Shown: positions 53,762 to 62,766 of the stretch, one piece after another
Position numbering within the stretch: position 1 is the stretch's first letter
Layout: each line of letters begins with the position of its first letter
Source: Mycobacterium dioxanotrophicus
Lineage (GTDB): Bacteria; Actinomycetota; Actinomycetes; Mycobacteriales; Mycobacteriaceae
Direction: 5' to 3'
Assembly (NCBI RefSeq): GCF_002157835.1
Contig: NZ_CP020809.1
Location: 2,604,001-2,668,000 of the forward strand
DNA length: 64,000 nucleotides
Notes under the pieces: model-generated
What the model was told of the DNA's origin: nothing
Seen by the model: the letters and a program-made list of their open reading frames with translations, nothing else
Database searches by the model: none
Translations under genes and position numbers: made by a program

Positions 53762-54967
53762 TCAGCCGAGATCGAGGCCCGCGTAGATCTCGTTCAGCGC
53801 GGTGGGTACCAGCGCGTTGGCGGTCGTCCTGCCGTCCGGCGACAGCGTCAGGTTCGTCCAAATGACCAGCGCCACATCGTTATCCGGGTCGAACCCCATG
53901 AACGAGTTGAAGCCGGGCATCTCTCCGCCGTGGTAGTACATCGCGGCCTGCGGCCCGTAGCGTTGGTAGCTGATGCCGTAGCCGTACCGCTGACCGTCCG
54001 GTTTGGCCGGGTCCTCGGGCCGCAGGCTGTTCAGCCACTGCTGGTGGTAGTCGGCGTTGAAGACCTTGCCGGTCACCAAGGCTCGCATCCAGGTGGCCAG
54101 ATCGGCGGCGGTGGAGATGGCACCGCCGGCTGCCTGGGCGTACGACGGATTCTGGTGGGTGTACTCGACGGGCTGCAGGGTGCCTGCTCGTGCTGCGGCG
54201 ACCATGTCAGCCGGATACTCCTCGTCGACCATGGCGTACAGCGTCGTTCCGTACATGTAGCCGTGCGCATATGGTTCGGGAAGCGTCGTGTCGTTCGTGG
54301 CGGGCAGCGTGGTGCCCGGCATACCGAACGGAGCGAACAGGCGGTCATGCAACTGCTCGGCCAGTGGGCGCCCGGCGACCTTCTCGGCGACCAGGCCCAG
54401 CAGGGCGTAGTTGGTGTTGCAGTACTCGTAGGCCTGGTCCGGCGGGCCGCTCGGCGGGTGCGCAAACGCGATCGCCAGCACCTCCTGCGGTGTCCACGCC
54501 TTGGCCGGGTCGGTGTCGAGCGCTGTCGAGAGCTCCGGCGCGTCGGTGTAGCAGTAGAGCCCGCTGCGCATCGTCAACAGGTCTGCGAGCGTGATCTTCT
54601 CGCCGTTGGGCACCCCTGGGACGTAGGCCGATATCGGGGCGTCGAGGGTGAGCTTGCCGTCCTGGGCAAGCAGCACGATCAGCGCGGCCGTCATGGTCTT
54701 GGTGTTGGAGGCGATCCGGAAGTGCGTATCGGGTTGCGGCGGGGTCTGAGCGCCGAGTTCGGTGGTGCCGACCTTCGCGGTGAACGTGCCCTGCGGCGTC
54801 TGCGCCAGTACCAGTGCGCCGGGTACCTGAAGCTTGGCGGCCGCATCTTGCACCGCCGTCTGGAACTGCGCGGGGCCGATGGCCTTGAGCGCCGCGGTCC
54901 GCGTCGTCGAACACCCGGCGATTGCCACGGTCAGGCACGCCGCCAGGACGAGCCGCAATGCGGTCAT
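53762..54967 (-). CDS. serine beta-lactamase-like lipoprotein
   Basis: 401 residues. Lipobox AIAGC (Cys 19) predicts a lipoprotein. Class C beta-lactamase / D-Ala-D-Ala carboxypeptidase-like: nucleophile motif SNTK (Ser 87, Lys 90), second motif YCN (Tyr 182-Asn 184, normally YSN or YAN), third motif YHGGEMPG (KTG-like). It may be an esterase, a peptidase or a cell-wall carboxypeptidase. It is monocistronic in appearance and convergent with the AhpD-like gene. Confidence 0.87.
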   Translation of the reverse strand: MTALRLVLAACLTVAIAGCSTTRTAALKAIGPAQFQTAVQDAAAKLQVPGALVLAQTPQGTFTAKVGTTELGAQTPPQPDTHFRIASNTKTMTAALIVLLAQDGKLTLDAPISAYVPGVPNGEKITLADLLTMRSGLYCYTDAPELSTALDTDPAKAWTPQEVLAIAFAHPPSGPPDQAYEYCNTNYALLGLVAEKVAGRPLAEQLHDRLFAPFGMPGTTLPATNDTTLPEPYAHGYMYGTTLYAMVDEEYPADMVAAARAGTLQPVEYTHQNPSYAQAAGGAISTAADLATWMRALVTGKVFNADYHQQWLNSLRPEDPAKPDGQRYGYGISYQRYGPQAAMYYHGGEMPGFNSFMGFDPDNDVALVIWTNLTLSPDGRTTANALVPTALNEIYAGLDLG

Positions 54968-55089
54968 GCATCATGGTCGCGCGTCGCGGCCCTGGACGAG
55001 TGTGAATGGTGATTCGCGGGTGCTTGCCTGCGGCCTCCGGTCGCCCGCCGACGACGGTGTGGGACCATAGGTACCGCGCAGCTGCGCCC

Positions 55090-55163
55090 GGGGCGGTAGC
55101 TCAGTCGGTTAGAGCCGTGGACTCATAATCCATTGGTCGCGGGTTCGAGCCCCGCCCGCCCCA
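55090..55163 (+). tRNA. tRNA with CAT anticodon (Met, possibly Ile2)
   Basis: 74 bases. Acceptor arms GGGGCGG/CCGCCCC pair fully, the D arm is AGCTCAGTCGGTTAGAGC, the anticodon stem GTGGA/TCCAT (one G-U) holds CTCATAA, and the T arm is GCGGG/CCCGC around TTCGAGC. Discriminator A, no encoded CCA. The CAT anticodon can be elongator Met or lysidine-modified Ile2. The variable-loop text TTGGTCGC resembles E. coli Ile2 as I recall it, so identity is open. Confidence 0.9.
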
Positions 55164-55317
55164 CCCACGTTCGGCGTTGATCCTTGGCGACGTGCTGAAT
55201 CCCTCAGTTCCGCAGACTCTTTCCCGCACTCGGCGGGCGGCCCGCTACGCAAGGCGTGCAGCTTGAGCCACAGCTGTCACACCAGCATTTGATAGCGCAT
55301 TTGCCGAGCGGTGGCTG

Positions 55318-55911
55318 TCATGACGTTTCCAGCGCCATGTCCCAGAACCACACTTCGAGCTGGAGCACCTCGGCCACCAACGAGTCGTGCCCGTCCTCCT
55401 TGAGCGCGGCTAGACCATCGACGTAGGCGGCGAATTCCGGCACCGTCCAATGCTCGACGAACTCCCCGAACGGCGAGGTCGGCGACGCCGCGTGCGTCCA
55501 GGCCAGCAGGTAGACCCGCTCGATGACCCACAGCGCGGTGACGGCCACCTCGAAGGGCTGGGTGTCGAGCCGTTGCAGCAGTTCCCGGTAGGCCAGCGTC
55601 ACCGGTAGCGGTGCGGCCGGCAGGTCGATGTGGCGCCGCGCGGCCTGATCTTCGAACCAGTCCAGTTCGGCGACAAGTGCCGAGCACCCGCCGACGAGAA
55701 CCGTCTGTGCCTGCCTGGGCGCCCGTGCCAGCAGTCGCGCTTGAAAGGTCAGCAGGTCAGCGACAAACAGCGCGTCCTGTGCGAGCCATCGGTCGAATGC
55801 CGAATTGGAAACGGTGCCATCGCGTACGGCCTCCAGGAAGGCGTGTTGGGTTGCGGCAGTCCAGAGGTCATCGAACACTGCATGCACTTTAGTCGTGGCG
55901 CGCTGGGGCAT
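55318..55911 (-). CDS. TenA/THI-4-like protein
   Basis: 197 residues from ATG 55911, with GGAGG ahead; the frame extends to 56055 without a supporting start. All-helical heme-oxygenase-like TenA fold: FDRWLAQDALFVADLLTFQARLLARAP is the TenA signature segment, followed by YRELLQRLDTQPFEVAVTALWVIERVYLLAWTHA and VPEFAAYVDGL. TenA proteins hydrolyse thiamine or aminopyrimidine products in salvage. The exact role is not assigned because active-site Cys positions were not placed. It is divergent from the sensor-domain lipoprotein. Confidence 0.8.
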   Translation of the reverse strand: MPQRATTKVHAVFDDLWTAATQHAFLEAVRDGTVSNSAFDRWLAQDALFVADLLTFQARLLARAPRQAQTVLVGGCSALVAELDWFEDQAARRHIDLPAAPLPVTLAYRELLQRLDTQPFEVAVTALWVIERVYLLAWTHAASPTSPFGEFVEHWTVPEFAAYVDGLAALKEDGHDSLVAEVLQLEVWFWDMALETS

Positions 55912-56171
55912 GGTCGACACCTCCGAGATCGCGGCGACGCCACGGCGGACAGCTGTCAATCCTCGTTGTCGCGCACAATTTTTCGCGCGGAGAAGGCGTT
56001 GACCCACCGCCGCCCAATTGATGGTGATTCGGTAACGGTTTCGCAAAGTCTTCACCTGTCGTGTGGGATGTCCCGCGGTGAAGGTGACTTTGTTGTTTCC
56101 CTGGAGTCATCCAGAGTAGGAAAATAGTCACCGCGACTCAGATGTGCTGGCGCAGACATAGGGGACGACAC

Positions 56172-56882
56172 ATGCGCTTTGTGGCAACCGCGATCACCGT
56201 CAGTGCTGTTTGCATCCTTGCGGCGGGCTGTGGCCAGTCACAGGAACAACCGGCCGCGAAAACGCCGACCACGCCGATGATCACGTCGTTCGCTCCGCTG
56301 CCGCTGGCCCCAAAGATCCTGCCCGCCTTGCTGCTTTCGCCGGAGGAGATCAACGCGACGATGGCGGCCGGGGGGATGGTCGTCACATCGACCACCACCG
56401 AAATGTCCGACGACAGCTCGACGATGGAGCCCCGGAGCTGTCTGGCCATCGACGGCGCGGTGCAGGCGCCCATCTATGCCGACAGTGGTTACACCAACGT
56501 GCTTGATGTGACCATGAGGGAGCCCGACACCTTCGTCCATTACGCCCACCAGGCGGTGGTTCTCTACGGCAACGCCGACCAGGCCAAGGCGTTCTACGAC
56601 GCGTCGGCCAAACAGTGGCCTGCGTGCACGCACTACAGCCACACACAGTCGGGCACACAGTGGGACGTGGCACCGATTTCCGACAAGGACGGCATGCTGA
56701 GCACCGTCAGCACCCAGTCCAACGCGCAGGCGGGTGGCTGGGCCTGTGGCCGGGCCCTGACCGCGCACAACAACGTGGTGGTCGACGTCAACACGTGCAG
56801 CGCGAACCCGGCGGATTCGGCGGTCAAGATCGCCCAGCAGATTGCCGCACGGGTCGAGAAACCGCCGTGGCAGAAACCCTAG
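56172..56882 (+). CDS. PknH-type sensor-domain lipoprotein
   Basis: 236 residues from ATG 56172. Lipobox LAAGC (Cys 20) gives a lipid-anchored extracytoplasmic protein. The rest matches the PknH_C sensor domain: LLSPEEINATMAAGGM, EPRSCLAI, VVLYGNADQAKAFYDASAKQWPACTHY, and QAGGWACGRALTAHNNVVVDVNTC with conserved disulfide cysteines. Ligand unknown. It is convergent with the methyltransferase gene two bases away. It is related in fold to the two DUF4190 proteins at the left end. Confidence 0.86.
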   Translation: MRFVATAITVSAVCILAAGCGQSQEQPAAKTPTTPMITSFAPLPLAPKILPALLLSPEEINATMAAGGMVVTSTTTEMSDDSSTMEPRSCLAIDGAVQAPIYADSGYTNVLDVTMREPDTFVHYAHQAVVLYGNADQAKAFYDASAKQWPACTHYSHTQSGTQWDVAPISDKDGMLSTVSTQSNAQAGGWACGRALTAHNNVVVDVNTCSANPADSAVKIAQQIAARVEKPPWQKP

Positions 56883-56884
56883 GT

Positions 56885-58171
56885 TCACGCTGACAAGAGC
56901 TCGGCGCGGGTGGCGGGCATGTGGCTCTGGCCCCGCCGACCGGTCTTGACGGCGAGCACTTGGTTGAGCCCGAGCCGGTTGGACGCGAACCCCATCGCCG
57001 ACCCGGCCATGTACAGCCGCCATACCCGTGCTCGGCCGGCGCTGCTGAACGCCACGGCCTGGTCCCAGTGCGCCTCCAGGTTCGCCACCCATGCGCGAAG
57101 CGTCCGTTCGTAGTGTTCGCGCAGCGACTCGACATCGCGCACCTCAAAGCCGCTGTGTTCGATGGCCTCGATCATCGTCGCCATCGGTTCGAGTTCGCCG
57201 TCGGGAAAGACATATCGATCGATGAACGACCGCCTGCCGAACCCGAAGCCGCGTCCCGGTCGCCGCGAGATCGCGCTGTTGAGCAAACGACCCTGCGGAC
57301 GCAGCAGCCGGAAGAGCTGGGCGGCGTACCCGGGCAGCATCGCGGCTCCGACATGTTCGGCCATCCCGATGCTGGAGATTGCGTCGTACGGGCCGTCGTC
57401 GACATCGCGGTAGTCCTGCACCCGGATCTGCACCGACTGGCCGACGCCCGCGTCACTCACCCGCTTGGTGGCGTATTCGGCCTGCCGGCGCGACAACGTG
57501 ATACCGACTACCTGCGCGCCGTATGTCTGCGCGACGTGCAGGGCGAAGGTGCCCCAACCACAGCCGACGTCCAGGACGCGCATACCGGAGCCGAGGCCGA
57601 GCTTGCGGGCGATCAGGTCGCATTTGGCGTACTGCGCCTCGTCAAGATCCCTGGTCGAGGGCGTCCAGTACGCGCACGAGTACGTCATCGACTCACCGAG
57701 CACCAGCCGGTAGAAGTCGTTGCCGACGTCGTAGTGGTGGCTGATGGCGGCCGCGTCGCGGCGCTTGTCGTGCCGGTGCACGTGCAGCCGTCGCGCCTCT
57801 TCCGGAGGCGGCGGGGGCGGCAGACCGACTACGCCGAGCCGCAGTGCGGCTTTCGCGAAGGCCGCCTTCGTGTGCATGTCGACGGCGATGCGGGGCCCGA
57901 CCATCGGATCCGACACCCCTTCGAGCGCCTCCAGGCATGCGAGCAGGTCGCCTTCCACGTCGATGTCGCCGGACACGTACGCGCGAGCCAAACCGACTTC
58001 ATTGGGCTCCCACAACAACCGCAGCAGACCCCGCTTGCTGATGGTCAACTGCCAGGGCGCGGAAGAAGGCCCGGCGCGGCTGCCGTCCCAGCACTGAATC
58101 TTGAGTGGAATGTCGTGGCGCACCGTGTCGCGGATGAGCGGCGCCAGCGTGTCGGCAACCGTCGTGCTCAT
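56885..58171 (-). CDS. cyclopropane-fatty-acid synthase-family methyltransferase
   Basis: 428 residues from ATG 58171; the reading frame opens 14 codons earlier without a good start. Class I SAM methyltransferase: a lipid-binding N-terminal domain precedes ISHHYDVGNDFYRLVLGESMTYSCAYW, then the SAM site RVLDVGCGWGTFALHVAQ and SSIGMAEHVGAAMLPGYAAQLFRLLRP. It modifies double bonds of phospholipid acyl chains with SAM (cyclopropanation or methylation). Length matches UfaA1-type proteins, but several paralogues exist in mycobacteria, so no symbol is given. Confidence 0.87.
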   Translation of the reverse strand: MSTTVADTLAPLIRDTVRHDIPLKIQCWDGSRAGPSSAPWQLTISKRGLLRLLWEPNEVGLARAYVSGDIDVEGDLLACLEALEGVSDPMVGPRIAVDMHTKAAFAKAALRLGVVGLPPPPPPEEARRLHVHRHDKRRDAAAISHHYDVGNDFYRLVLGESMTYSCAYWTPSTRDLDEAQYAKCDLIARKLGLGSGMRVLDVGCGWGTFALHVAQTYGAQVVGITLSRRQAEYATKRVSDAGVGQSVQIRVQDYRDVDDGPYDAISSIGMAEHVGAAMLPGYAAQLFRLLRPQGRLLNSAISRRPGRGFGFGRRSFIDRYVFPDGELEPMATMIEAIEHSGFEVRDVESLREHYERTLRAWVANLEAHWDQAVAFSSAGRARVWRLYMAGSAMGFASNRLGLNQVLAVKTGRRGQSHMPATRAELLSA

Positions 58172-58296
58172 AGCATGCGGATTCCCGCGAGAGCGCCCCG
58201 GTAATCGCGCCAACCGCTATTAGCCGCGCGGCTGAATGGGAACCCCTATGACGGCGTCGGCCGGCGACGCCGGACAGGAACCTGGCAGGAGTTGAG

Positions 58297-60270
58297 ATGC
58301 CGACAGATTTTCCCGGTACGGAAGGGCCCTACACCCTCGCAGCCAAATTGATCGGATCGCACCTCGTCGACGGGCAGATGCGCCCCGGCGACGAGATCGG
58401 GTTACGGATCGATCAGACGTTGACGCAGGACGCCACCGGCACCCTGGTGATGCAGGAGCTGGAATCGCTCGGGCTGGACCGCGTGCGCACCGAGCTCAGC
58501 GCTCAGTACGTCGACCACAACTTGCTGCAGACCGACGAGAAGAACGCGCAGGATCACGAGTTCCTGTTGTCCGCGTGTCGACGGTACGGCGTGTGGTTTT
58601 CCAAACCCGGTAACGGCGTCTCACATCCGACCCACATGCAGCGGTTCGGCAAACCGGGCGCGACCATGGTGGGCTCGGACTCGCACACGCCGGCCTGCGG
58701 CGCGTTGGGCATGCTGGCCATCGGCGTCGGCGGGTTGGAGGTCGCGCTCGCCATGGCCGGTAGGCCGCTCTATATCCGGATGCCCGAGATCTGGGGTGTC
58801 GAGTTGACCGGCGAACTGCCGCAGTGGTGTTCGGCCAAGGACGTCATCCTGGAGATGCTGCGCCGGCACGGAGTCAAAGGTGGGGTGCACCGGATCATCG
58901 AGTACCACGGGCCAGGCGTCGCCACGCTGAGCGCGATGGATCGCCATGTGATCGCCAACATGGGCGCTGAACTCGGTGCCACCACCTCGGTGTTCCCCGC
59001 CGACGATGCGGTGCGGGCGTTCCTGCGCGCAGAGGATCGGGAGGACGACTACACCGAGTTGCTGGCCGACGAGGGCGCGCGTTACGACGTTGCCGAACAG
59101 ATCGACCTGTCGACGCTCGAGCCACTCATCGCCAAACCGACGTCACCGGGAAATGTGGTGCCGGTCCGCGAGGTTGCCGGAGAGCCGGTTGCCCAGGTGG
59201 TGGTGGGATCGTCGGCGAACCCTGGACTGCGCGACTTCGCCATCGTGGCCGCAATGGTCACCGGCCGCCAGACCGACAGTGCGGTGAGCTTTGACGTCAA
59301 CCCGTCGTCGCGGGAAATCCTGGAGGACCTGACGAAGATGGGCGCGACGTTCGAGTTGATCCGTGCCGGGGCGCGGATCCACCAATCGGGGTGCATGGGC
59401 TGCATCGGGATGGGGCAGGCACCCGCGGTGGGTCGAAACTCCTTGCGCACCATGCCCCGTAACTTCCCCGGCCGTTCCGGCACGCGGGAGGACGCGGTGT
59501 GGTTGTGCTCACCGGAGACGGCTGCGGCCGCGGCGTTGACGGGCCGGATCACCGATCCCCGTGATCTGGCCGAAGAGCTCGGGATGGCCTACCCGGAGTT
59601 GAATCTGCCTGCCCACGCATCGGTGAACACCGCCATGCTGGTGGCGCCATTGCCCGAATCCGAAGCGCAGCAGGTGGAGTTGGTCAAGGGACCCAACATC
59701 TCCGGCCTGCCCGACTTCGACCCGATTCCGGATCTCATCGAGGCACCGGTGTTGTTGAAGGTCAGCGACAACATCTCCACCGACGAAATCTCCCCGGCCG
59801 GACGGGCTTTGCCATTCCGGTCGAACATCCCGAAGCTCGCCGAGTTCACCTTCACCCAGATCGATGAGACGTACCCGGCGCGGGCCGCTGAGAACGCTTC
59901 CAGCACTGGGCATGTGATCGTCGGTGGAGAGAATTACGGTCAGGGGTCGTCGCGTGAGCACGCTGCCATCACTCCGCGGTATCTGGGTCTGCGCGTGGTC
60001 ATCGCCAAGTCGTTTGCCCGGATTCACTGGCAGAACCTGGCGAATTTCGGCATCCTCGCGCTCGAGTTCGAAAACCCGGACGACTACGACGAGATCGCGC
60101 AAGGGGACGTGCTGCGCATCGACGGCGTGCGTGACGCACTACGGGCGGGGACGCCCCTTGTGGCCCACGACCAAACCCGGCGCTGCGACGTCGCGTTGTC
60201 TCATCGACTGTCGCAGCGCCAGGTCATGGCCGTGCTTGCAGGCGGAGTGATTCCGCTGCTGGCGGAGTAG
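58297..60270 (+). CDS. aconitate hydratase
   Basis: 657 residues, starting ATG 58297 with CAGGAG ahead. Isomerises citrate to isocitrate in the TCA cycle. It belongs to the shorter (about 640 residue) aconitase class. The three cluster cysteines are Cys134 (TPACGALG), Cys366 and Cys369 (SGCMGCIGMG), and further blocks are GSDSHTPACG, VGSSANPGLRDFAIVA and NYGQGSSREHAAI. Mycobacteria usually also have the 940-residue AcnA, so this may be a second isozyme; that is inferred from general knowledge. Confidence 0.92.
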   Translation: MPTDFPGTEGPYTLAAKLIGSHLVDGQMRPGDEIGLRIDQTLTQDATGTLVMQELESLGLDRVRTELSAQYVDHNLLQTDEKNAQDHEFLLSACRRYGVWFSKPGNGVSHPTHMQRFGKPGATMVGSDSHTPACGALGMLAIGVGGLEVALAMAGRPLYIRMPEIWGVELTGELPQWCSAKDVILEMLRRHGVKGGVHRIIEYHGPGVATLSAMDRHVIANMGAELGATTSVFPADDAVRAFLRAEDREDDYTELLADEGARYDVAEQIDLSTLEPLIAKPTSPGNVVPVREVAGEPVAQVVVGSSANPGLRDFAIVAAMVTGRQTDSAVSFDVNPSSREILEDLTKMGATFELIRAGARIHQSGCMGCIGMGQAPAVGRNSLRTMPRNFPGRSGTREDAVWLCSPETAAAAALTGRITDPRDLAEELGMAYPELNLPAHASVNTAMLVAPLPESEAQQVELVKGPNISGLPDFDPIPDLIEAPVLLKVSDNISTDEISPAGRALPFRSNIPKLAEFTFTQIDETYPARAAENASSTGHVIVGGENYGQGSSREHAAITPRYLGLRVVIAKSFARIHWQNLANFGILALEFENPDDYDEIAQGDVLRIDGVRDALRAGTPLVAHDQTRRCDVALSHRLSQRQVMAVLAGGVIPLLAE

Positions 60271-60285
60271 GCCGTAGCGCGTTGT

Positions 60286-60441
60286 CTAAAACCAGACTTT
60301 GCGACCGCCGACCGGGCGGCCGACGGCGCCGAGGATCCACAGGATGATGCCGATCACCACGAGGATGCCGCCGATCGTGTACAGGATCGACAACCCGGTG
60401 AAGTAGCCGATCAACAGAAGGATGATGCCGAGCACAATCAT
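60286..60441 (-). CDS. DUF6131-type small membrane protein
   Basis: 51 residues from ATG 60441 to TAG 60286-60288. It starts MIVLGIILLLIGYFTG and ends in the conserved GAVGRPVGGRKVWF. Two hydrophobic segments with glycine spacing point to a tiny integral-membrane protein. The family is known only by sequence. The gene is convergent with aconitase, 15 bases after its stop. Confidence 0.8.
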   Translation of the reverse strand: MIVLGIILLLIGYFTGLSILYTIGGILVVIGIILWILGAVGRPVGGRKVWF

Positions 60442-60588
60442 GGTCAGTCCGATCCTCTAGGTAGCAACGGAATAGCTGTCGCGAAGAGGAATTGCCAGTT
60501 TCGTCAGTTCCAAACCTGTTGGGCGCAAGTGACGCTCGCAGGCGGTCCGGTCGGCGGCGGGATGGGTGAGCAAAAATCGGCGCGGCGA

Positions 60589-61059
60589 TTACCGGTCGCT
60601 ACGGCTGCAATTCGGGTTTGCCGGCTTCGATGGCCACGTGCAGACGTCGATGAAGGTGCTGGTGTTGAACCCACCGCCGTCGAAAACGCCGTACGCGTCG
60701 CCGTGGGTTCCGGTGTAGGTGGCGCCGCCACCCGAGCTGCCGCCTGCCGAGGTCACGATGGTCGTCACTTGCCAGCCCTTGCCTTCGAGCGCCGTCTTGT
60801 ATGCGTTGAGGACGTCGTTGGGTGCGCCGTTGACTTGGTAGAACATGTGGATGCCGTTGTCGGCGATCTGATTGGGGCCCTTGGTCTGCTGTGTGTCGGC
60901 AGGGGCCGGGATCAGCGACTGCAGGTCCACCGCAGCGGGAGCCGCTGCAGGAGTCGTGGTCTGGGCTGCCGATTCCGTCGAACTGTTACAGGCGGAGGCC
61001 GTGAGCCCGACGGCGACTGCAAGGGCTACCAGGGCGCAGGTGTTCGGGGTGACACGCAT
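60589..61059 (-). CDS. secreted lipoprotein, 156 aa
   Basis: 156 residues from ATG 61059 with GAGAGGAA ahead. A signal peptide ends at TASAC (Cys 24), and an Ala/Thr/Pro-rich linker follows. The mature part has DNGIHMFYQVNGAPNDVLNAYKTALEGKGWQVTTIVTSAGG and a Gly/Ser-rich loop, ending in CTWPSKPANPNC. The pattern is of a surface lipoprotein with a small alpha/beta fold. I do not recognise the family. About 190 bases separate it from the divergent TetR gene. Confidence 0.8.
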   Translation of the reverse strand: MRVTPNTCALVALAVAVGLTASACNSSTESAAQTTTPAAAPAAVDLQSLIPAPADTQQTKGPNQIADNGIHMFYQVNGAPNDVLNAYKTALEGKGWQVTTIVTSAGGSSGGGATYTGTHGDAYGVFDGGGFNTSTFIDVCTWPSKPANPNCSRSDR

Positions 61060-61219
61060 GAGTGTTCCTCTCGTTTGGCCGCACGGTATCAACGTGTGAG
61101 GAATTGGTCTGGGCAAACCTCGAAAACTCCGCAAAATAGCAGGCGGCGAGCGAGGTTGTCGTTGACTGAGCAAACAGCTACAGCCAGCGCCAAGTGACCG
61201 TGATCATGTCTGCATAGTG

Positions 61220-61241
61220 TGCAAATTTTGCAGAACGTGCA
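61220..61241. promoter_or_regulatory. TetR operator candidate
   Basis: TGCAAA (61220-61225) and TTTGCA (61227-61232) form a perfect repeat with one-base centre; the overlapping TTGCA-N5-TGCAA extends the site to about 61241. It is AT-rich, upstream of the TetR start at 61253, and fits autoregulation. Confidence 0.65.
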
Positions 61242-61252
61242 ATAATTTTCGT

Positions 61253-61870
61253 ATGGAAGCCGAGGGACTACGTCAACGCCGGCGCCGCGAGACGGCGACG
61301 GACATTCACCGCGCCACCCTCGAACTGGCCCGCGATGAGGGCTTCGACAAGGTGACGGTGGACGCGATCAGCGCTCGTGCCGGTGTCTCGCAGCGCACCT
61401 TCTTCAATTACTTCTCCAGCAAGGAAGCGGCGCTCGTGCATGGTCCGTTCGAGCTTGCGGCCGACCGGGTGAGCGCGTTTATCGCGGCCGGACCGTGCAG
61501 TCCTCGGCTGATGCTCGCCGATGTCATCGACCTGCTGATGGCGAACATGGCCGAGCTGCCGCCGCAACGTGAAGTGATGAAAGAGGCGCTGACGGTGGCC
61601 TCCGAGCATCCCAGCGTCCTGGCAGCGTTCCTCGCACGGGTCGACCGTCTGGCGCAGCAGATCGCCGATATGATCGCCGAACGGACCGGGGACCGCGTCG
61701 GCGACGCCGACGACCCCACGGTGATCGCCGGGTTGGCCGTCACCGCTGTCCGCCTCGGCATGGACCGGTGGATGGCTACGTCACCCGGGACCGATGGGGC
61801 CGATTCCCCGGCACCGCATGTCCGTCACATCGCCGTGCGGATGCACGCCGTCATGGAAGGTCAATCATGA
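61253..61870 (+). CDS. TetR-family transcriptional regulator
   Basis: 205 residues from ATG 61253. N-terminal helix-turn-helix: RRRRETATDIHRATLELARDEGFDKVTVDAISARAGVSQRTFFNYFSSKEAAL, with FFNYF and KEAAL as the TetR hallmark. The C-terminal ligand domain is variable. It heads a three-gene operon with an acyltransferase and a methyltransferase (ATGA overlaps), so it probably controls lipid modification in response to a hydrophobic ligand. An inverted repeat just upstream is the likely operator. Confidence 0.9.
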   Translation: MEAEGLRQRRRRETATDIHRATLELARDEGFDKVTVDAISARAGVSQRTFFNYFSSKEAALVHGPFELAADRVSAFIAAGPCSPRLMLADVIDLLMANMAELPPQREVMKEALTVASEHPSVLAAFLARVDRLAQQIADMIAERTGDRVGDADDPTVIAGLAVTAVRLGMDRWMATSPGTDGADSPAPHVRHIAVRMHAVMEGQS

Positions 61871-62766
61871 AGTCACTCAACGACAGACAGGCCAGAGTTG
61901 ACCTGCTCGAAAAAGGAATCCTGGCGGCCGCGCGCAAATGGGACCACATCCGGCCGGCGTACAAACCCTACGTCGACGGGCTCGAAAACCTGCCCGCCGA
62001 CGGCAGATTCCTCATCGTGGGCAACCACACCGCCGTGGCATCGACGGAAATCGGCTTGATTCTCTATGAGGTGCAACGCCATCTGGGTATTCGCGTCCGG
62101 GCGCTGATGGATCGACAGTTCGGCAAGCTCAAGGGATTTCCCGCCGAGTTCCTCGCGGCCGGCGGCGGCATCGTCGGTGAGCCCTGCGCGGCGGGAGAGT
62201 TGATGTCCGCCAACGAGCCCATCCTGGTGTTCCCCGGTGGCGGCCGCGAGATCGCCAAGGCCAGAGATGAGCTCTACACCCTGTTGTGGGGCGACCGCGC
62301 CGGATTCGCCCGGCTGGCGGCCGAGTACGACTACCCGATCGTGACCGCGGCCGTGGTGGGCGGCGACGACGTGTACAAGATCCTGACATCGCGAGACGGA
62401 GTGTGGTCGCGCGTCAGCGGACGTGCCAGCGAATTGCTGAGTGGGCGAACGGATATGGCGATACAGCTGATGCGCGGTATCGGCCCGACCCTGGTTCCGC
62501 GCCCGCAGCGGTTGTACGCCCGGTTCTCCGCGCCCATCGACACCACTCGTCCGGCGGATGTCGCGGCCGAGGACTGGGTGGCCACGATTCGGGCGAAGAC
62601 CAAGTCGACGCTCGAATCCGATCTGGCCGAGCTGCAGGAGATCCGTGCAGGCGACCCATTCCGCAACCTCGCGCCCTGGTCCTGGGGCGCGGCCGTGATG
62701 CCACCCGCATCCGCTGCGGCCCAATCGACTTCCGCTACGCACACAGAAGGAGATGTTGTCCAATGA
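61867..62766 (+). CDS. lysophospholipid/diacylglycerol acyltransferase-like protein
   Basis: 299 residues from ATG 61867 (overlaps the TetR stop). PlsC/DGAT-like acyltransferase: LIVGNHTAVASTEIG holds His54, and the acyl-acceptor block VFPGGGREIAK and GFARLAAEYDYPIVTAAVVGGDD are present. The HX4D motif carries Ser59 instead of Asp, a feature to test, though this DGAT-like subgroup varies there. It probably transfers an acyl group to a glycerolipid in the inner membrane. It is co-transcribed with the downstream methyltransferase. Confidence 0.82.
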   Translation: MKSLNDRQARVDLLEKGILAAARKWDHIRPAYKPYVDGLENLPADGRFLIVGNHTAVASTEIGLILYEVQRHLGIRVRALMDRQFGKLKGFPAEFLAAGGGIVGEPCAAGELMSANEPILVFPGGGREIAKARDELYTLLWGDRAGFARLAAEYDYPIVTAAVVGGDDVYKILTSRDGVWSRVSGRASELLSGRTDMAIQLMRGIGPTLVPRPQRLYARFSAPIDTTRPADVAAEDWVATIRAKTKSTLESDLAELQEIRAGDPFRNLAPWSWGAAVMPPASAAAQSTSATHTEGDVVQ

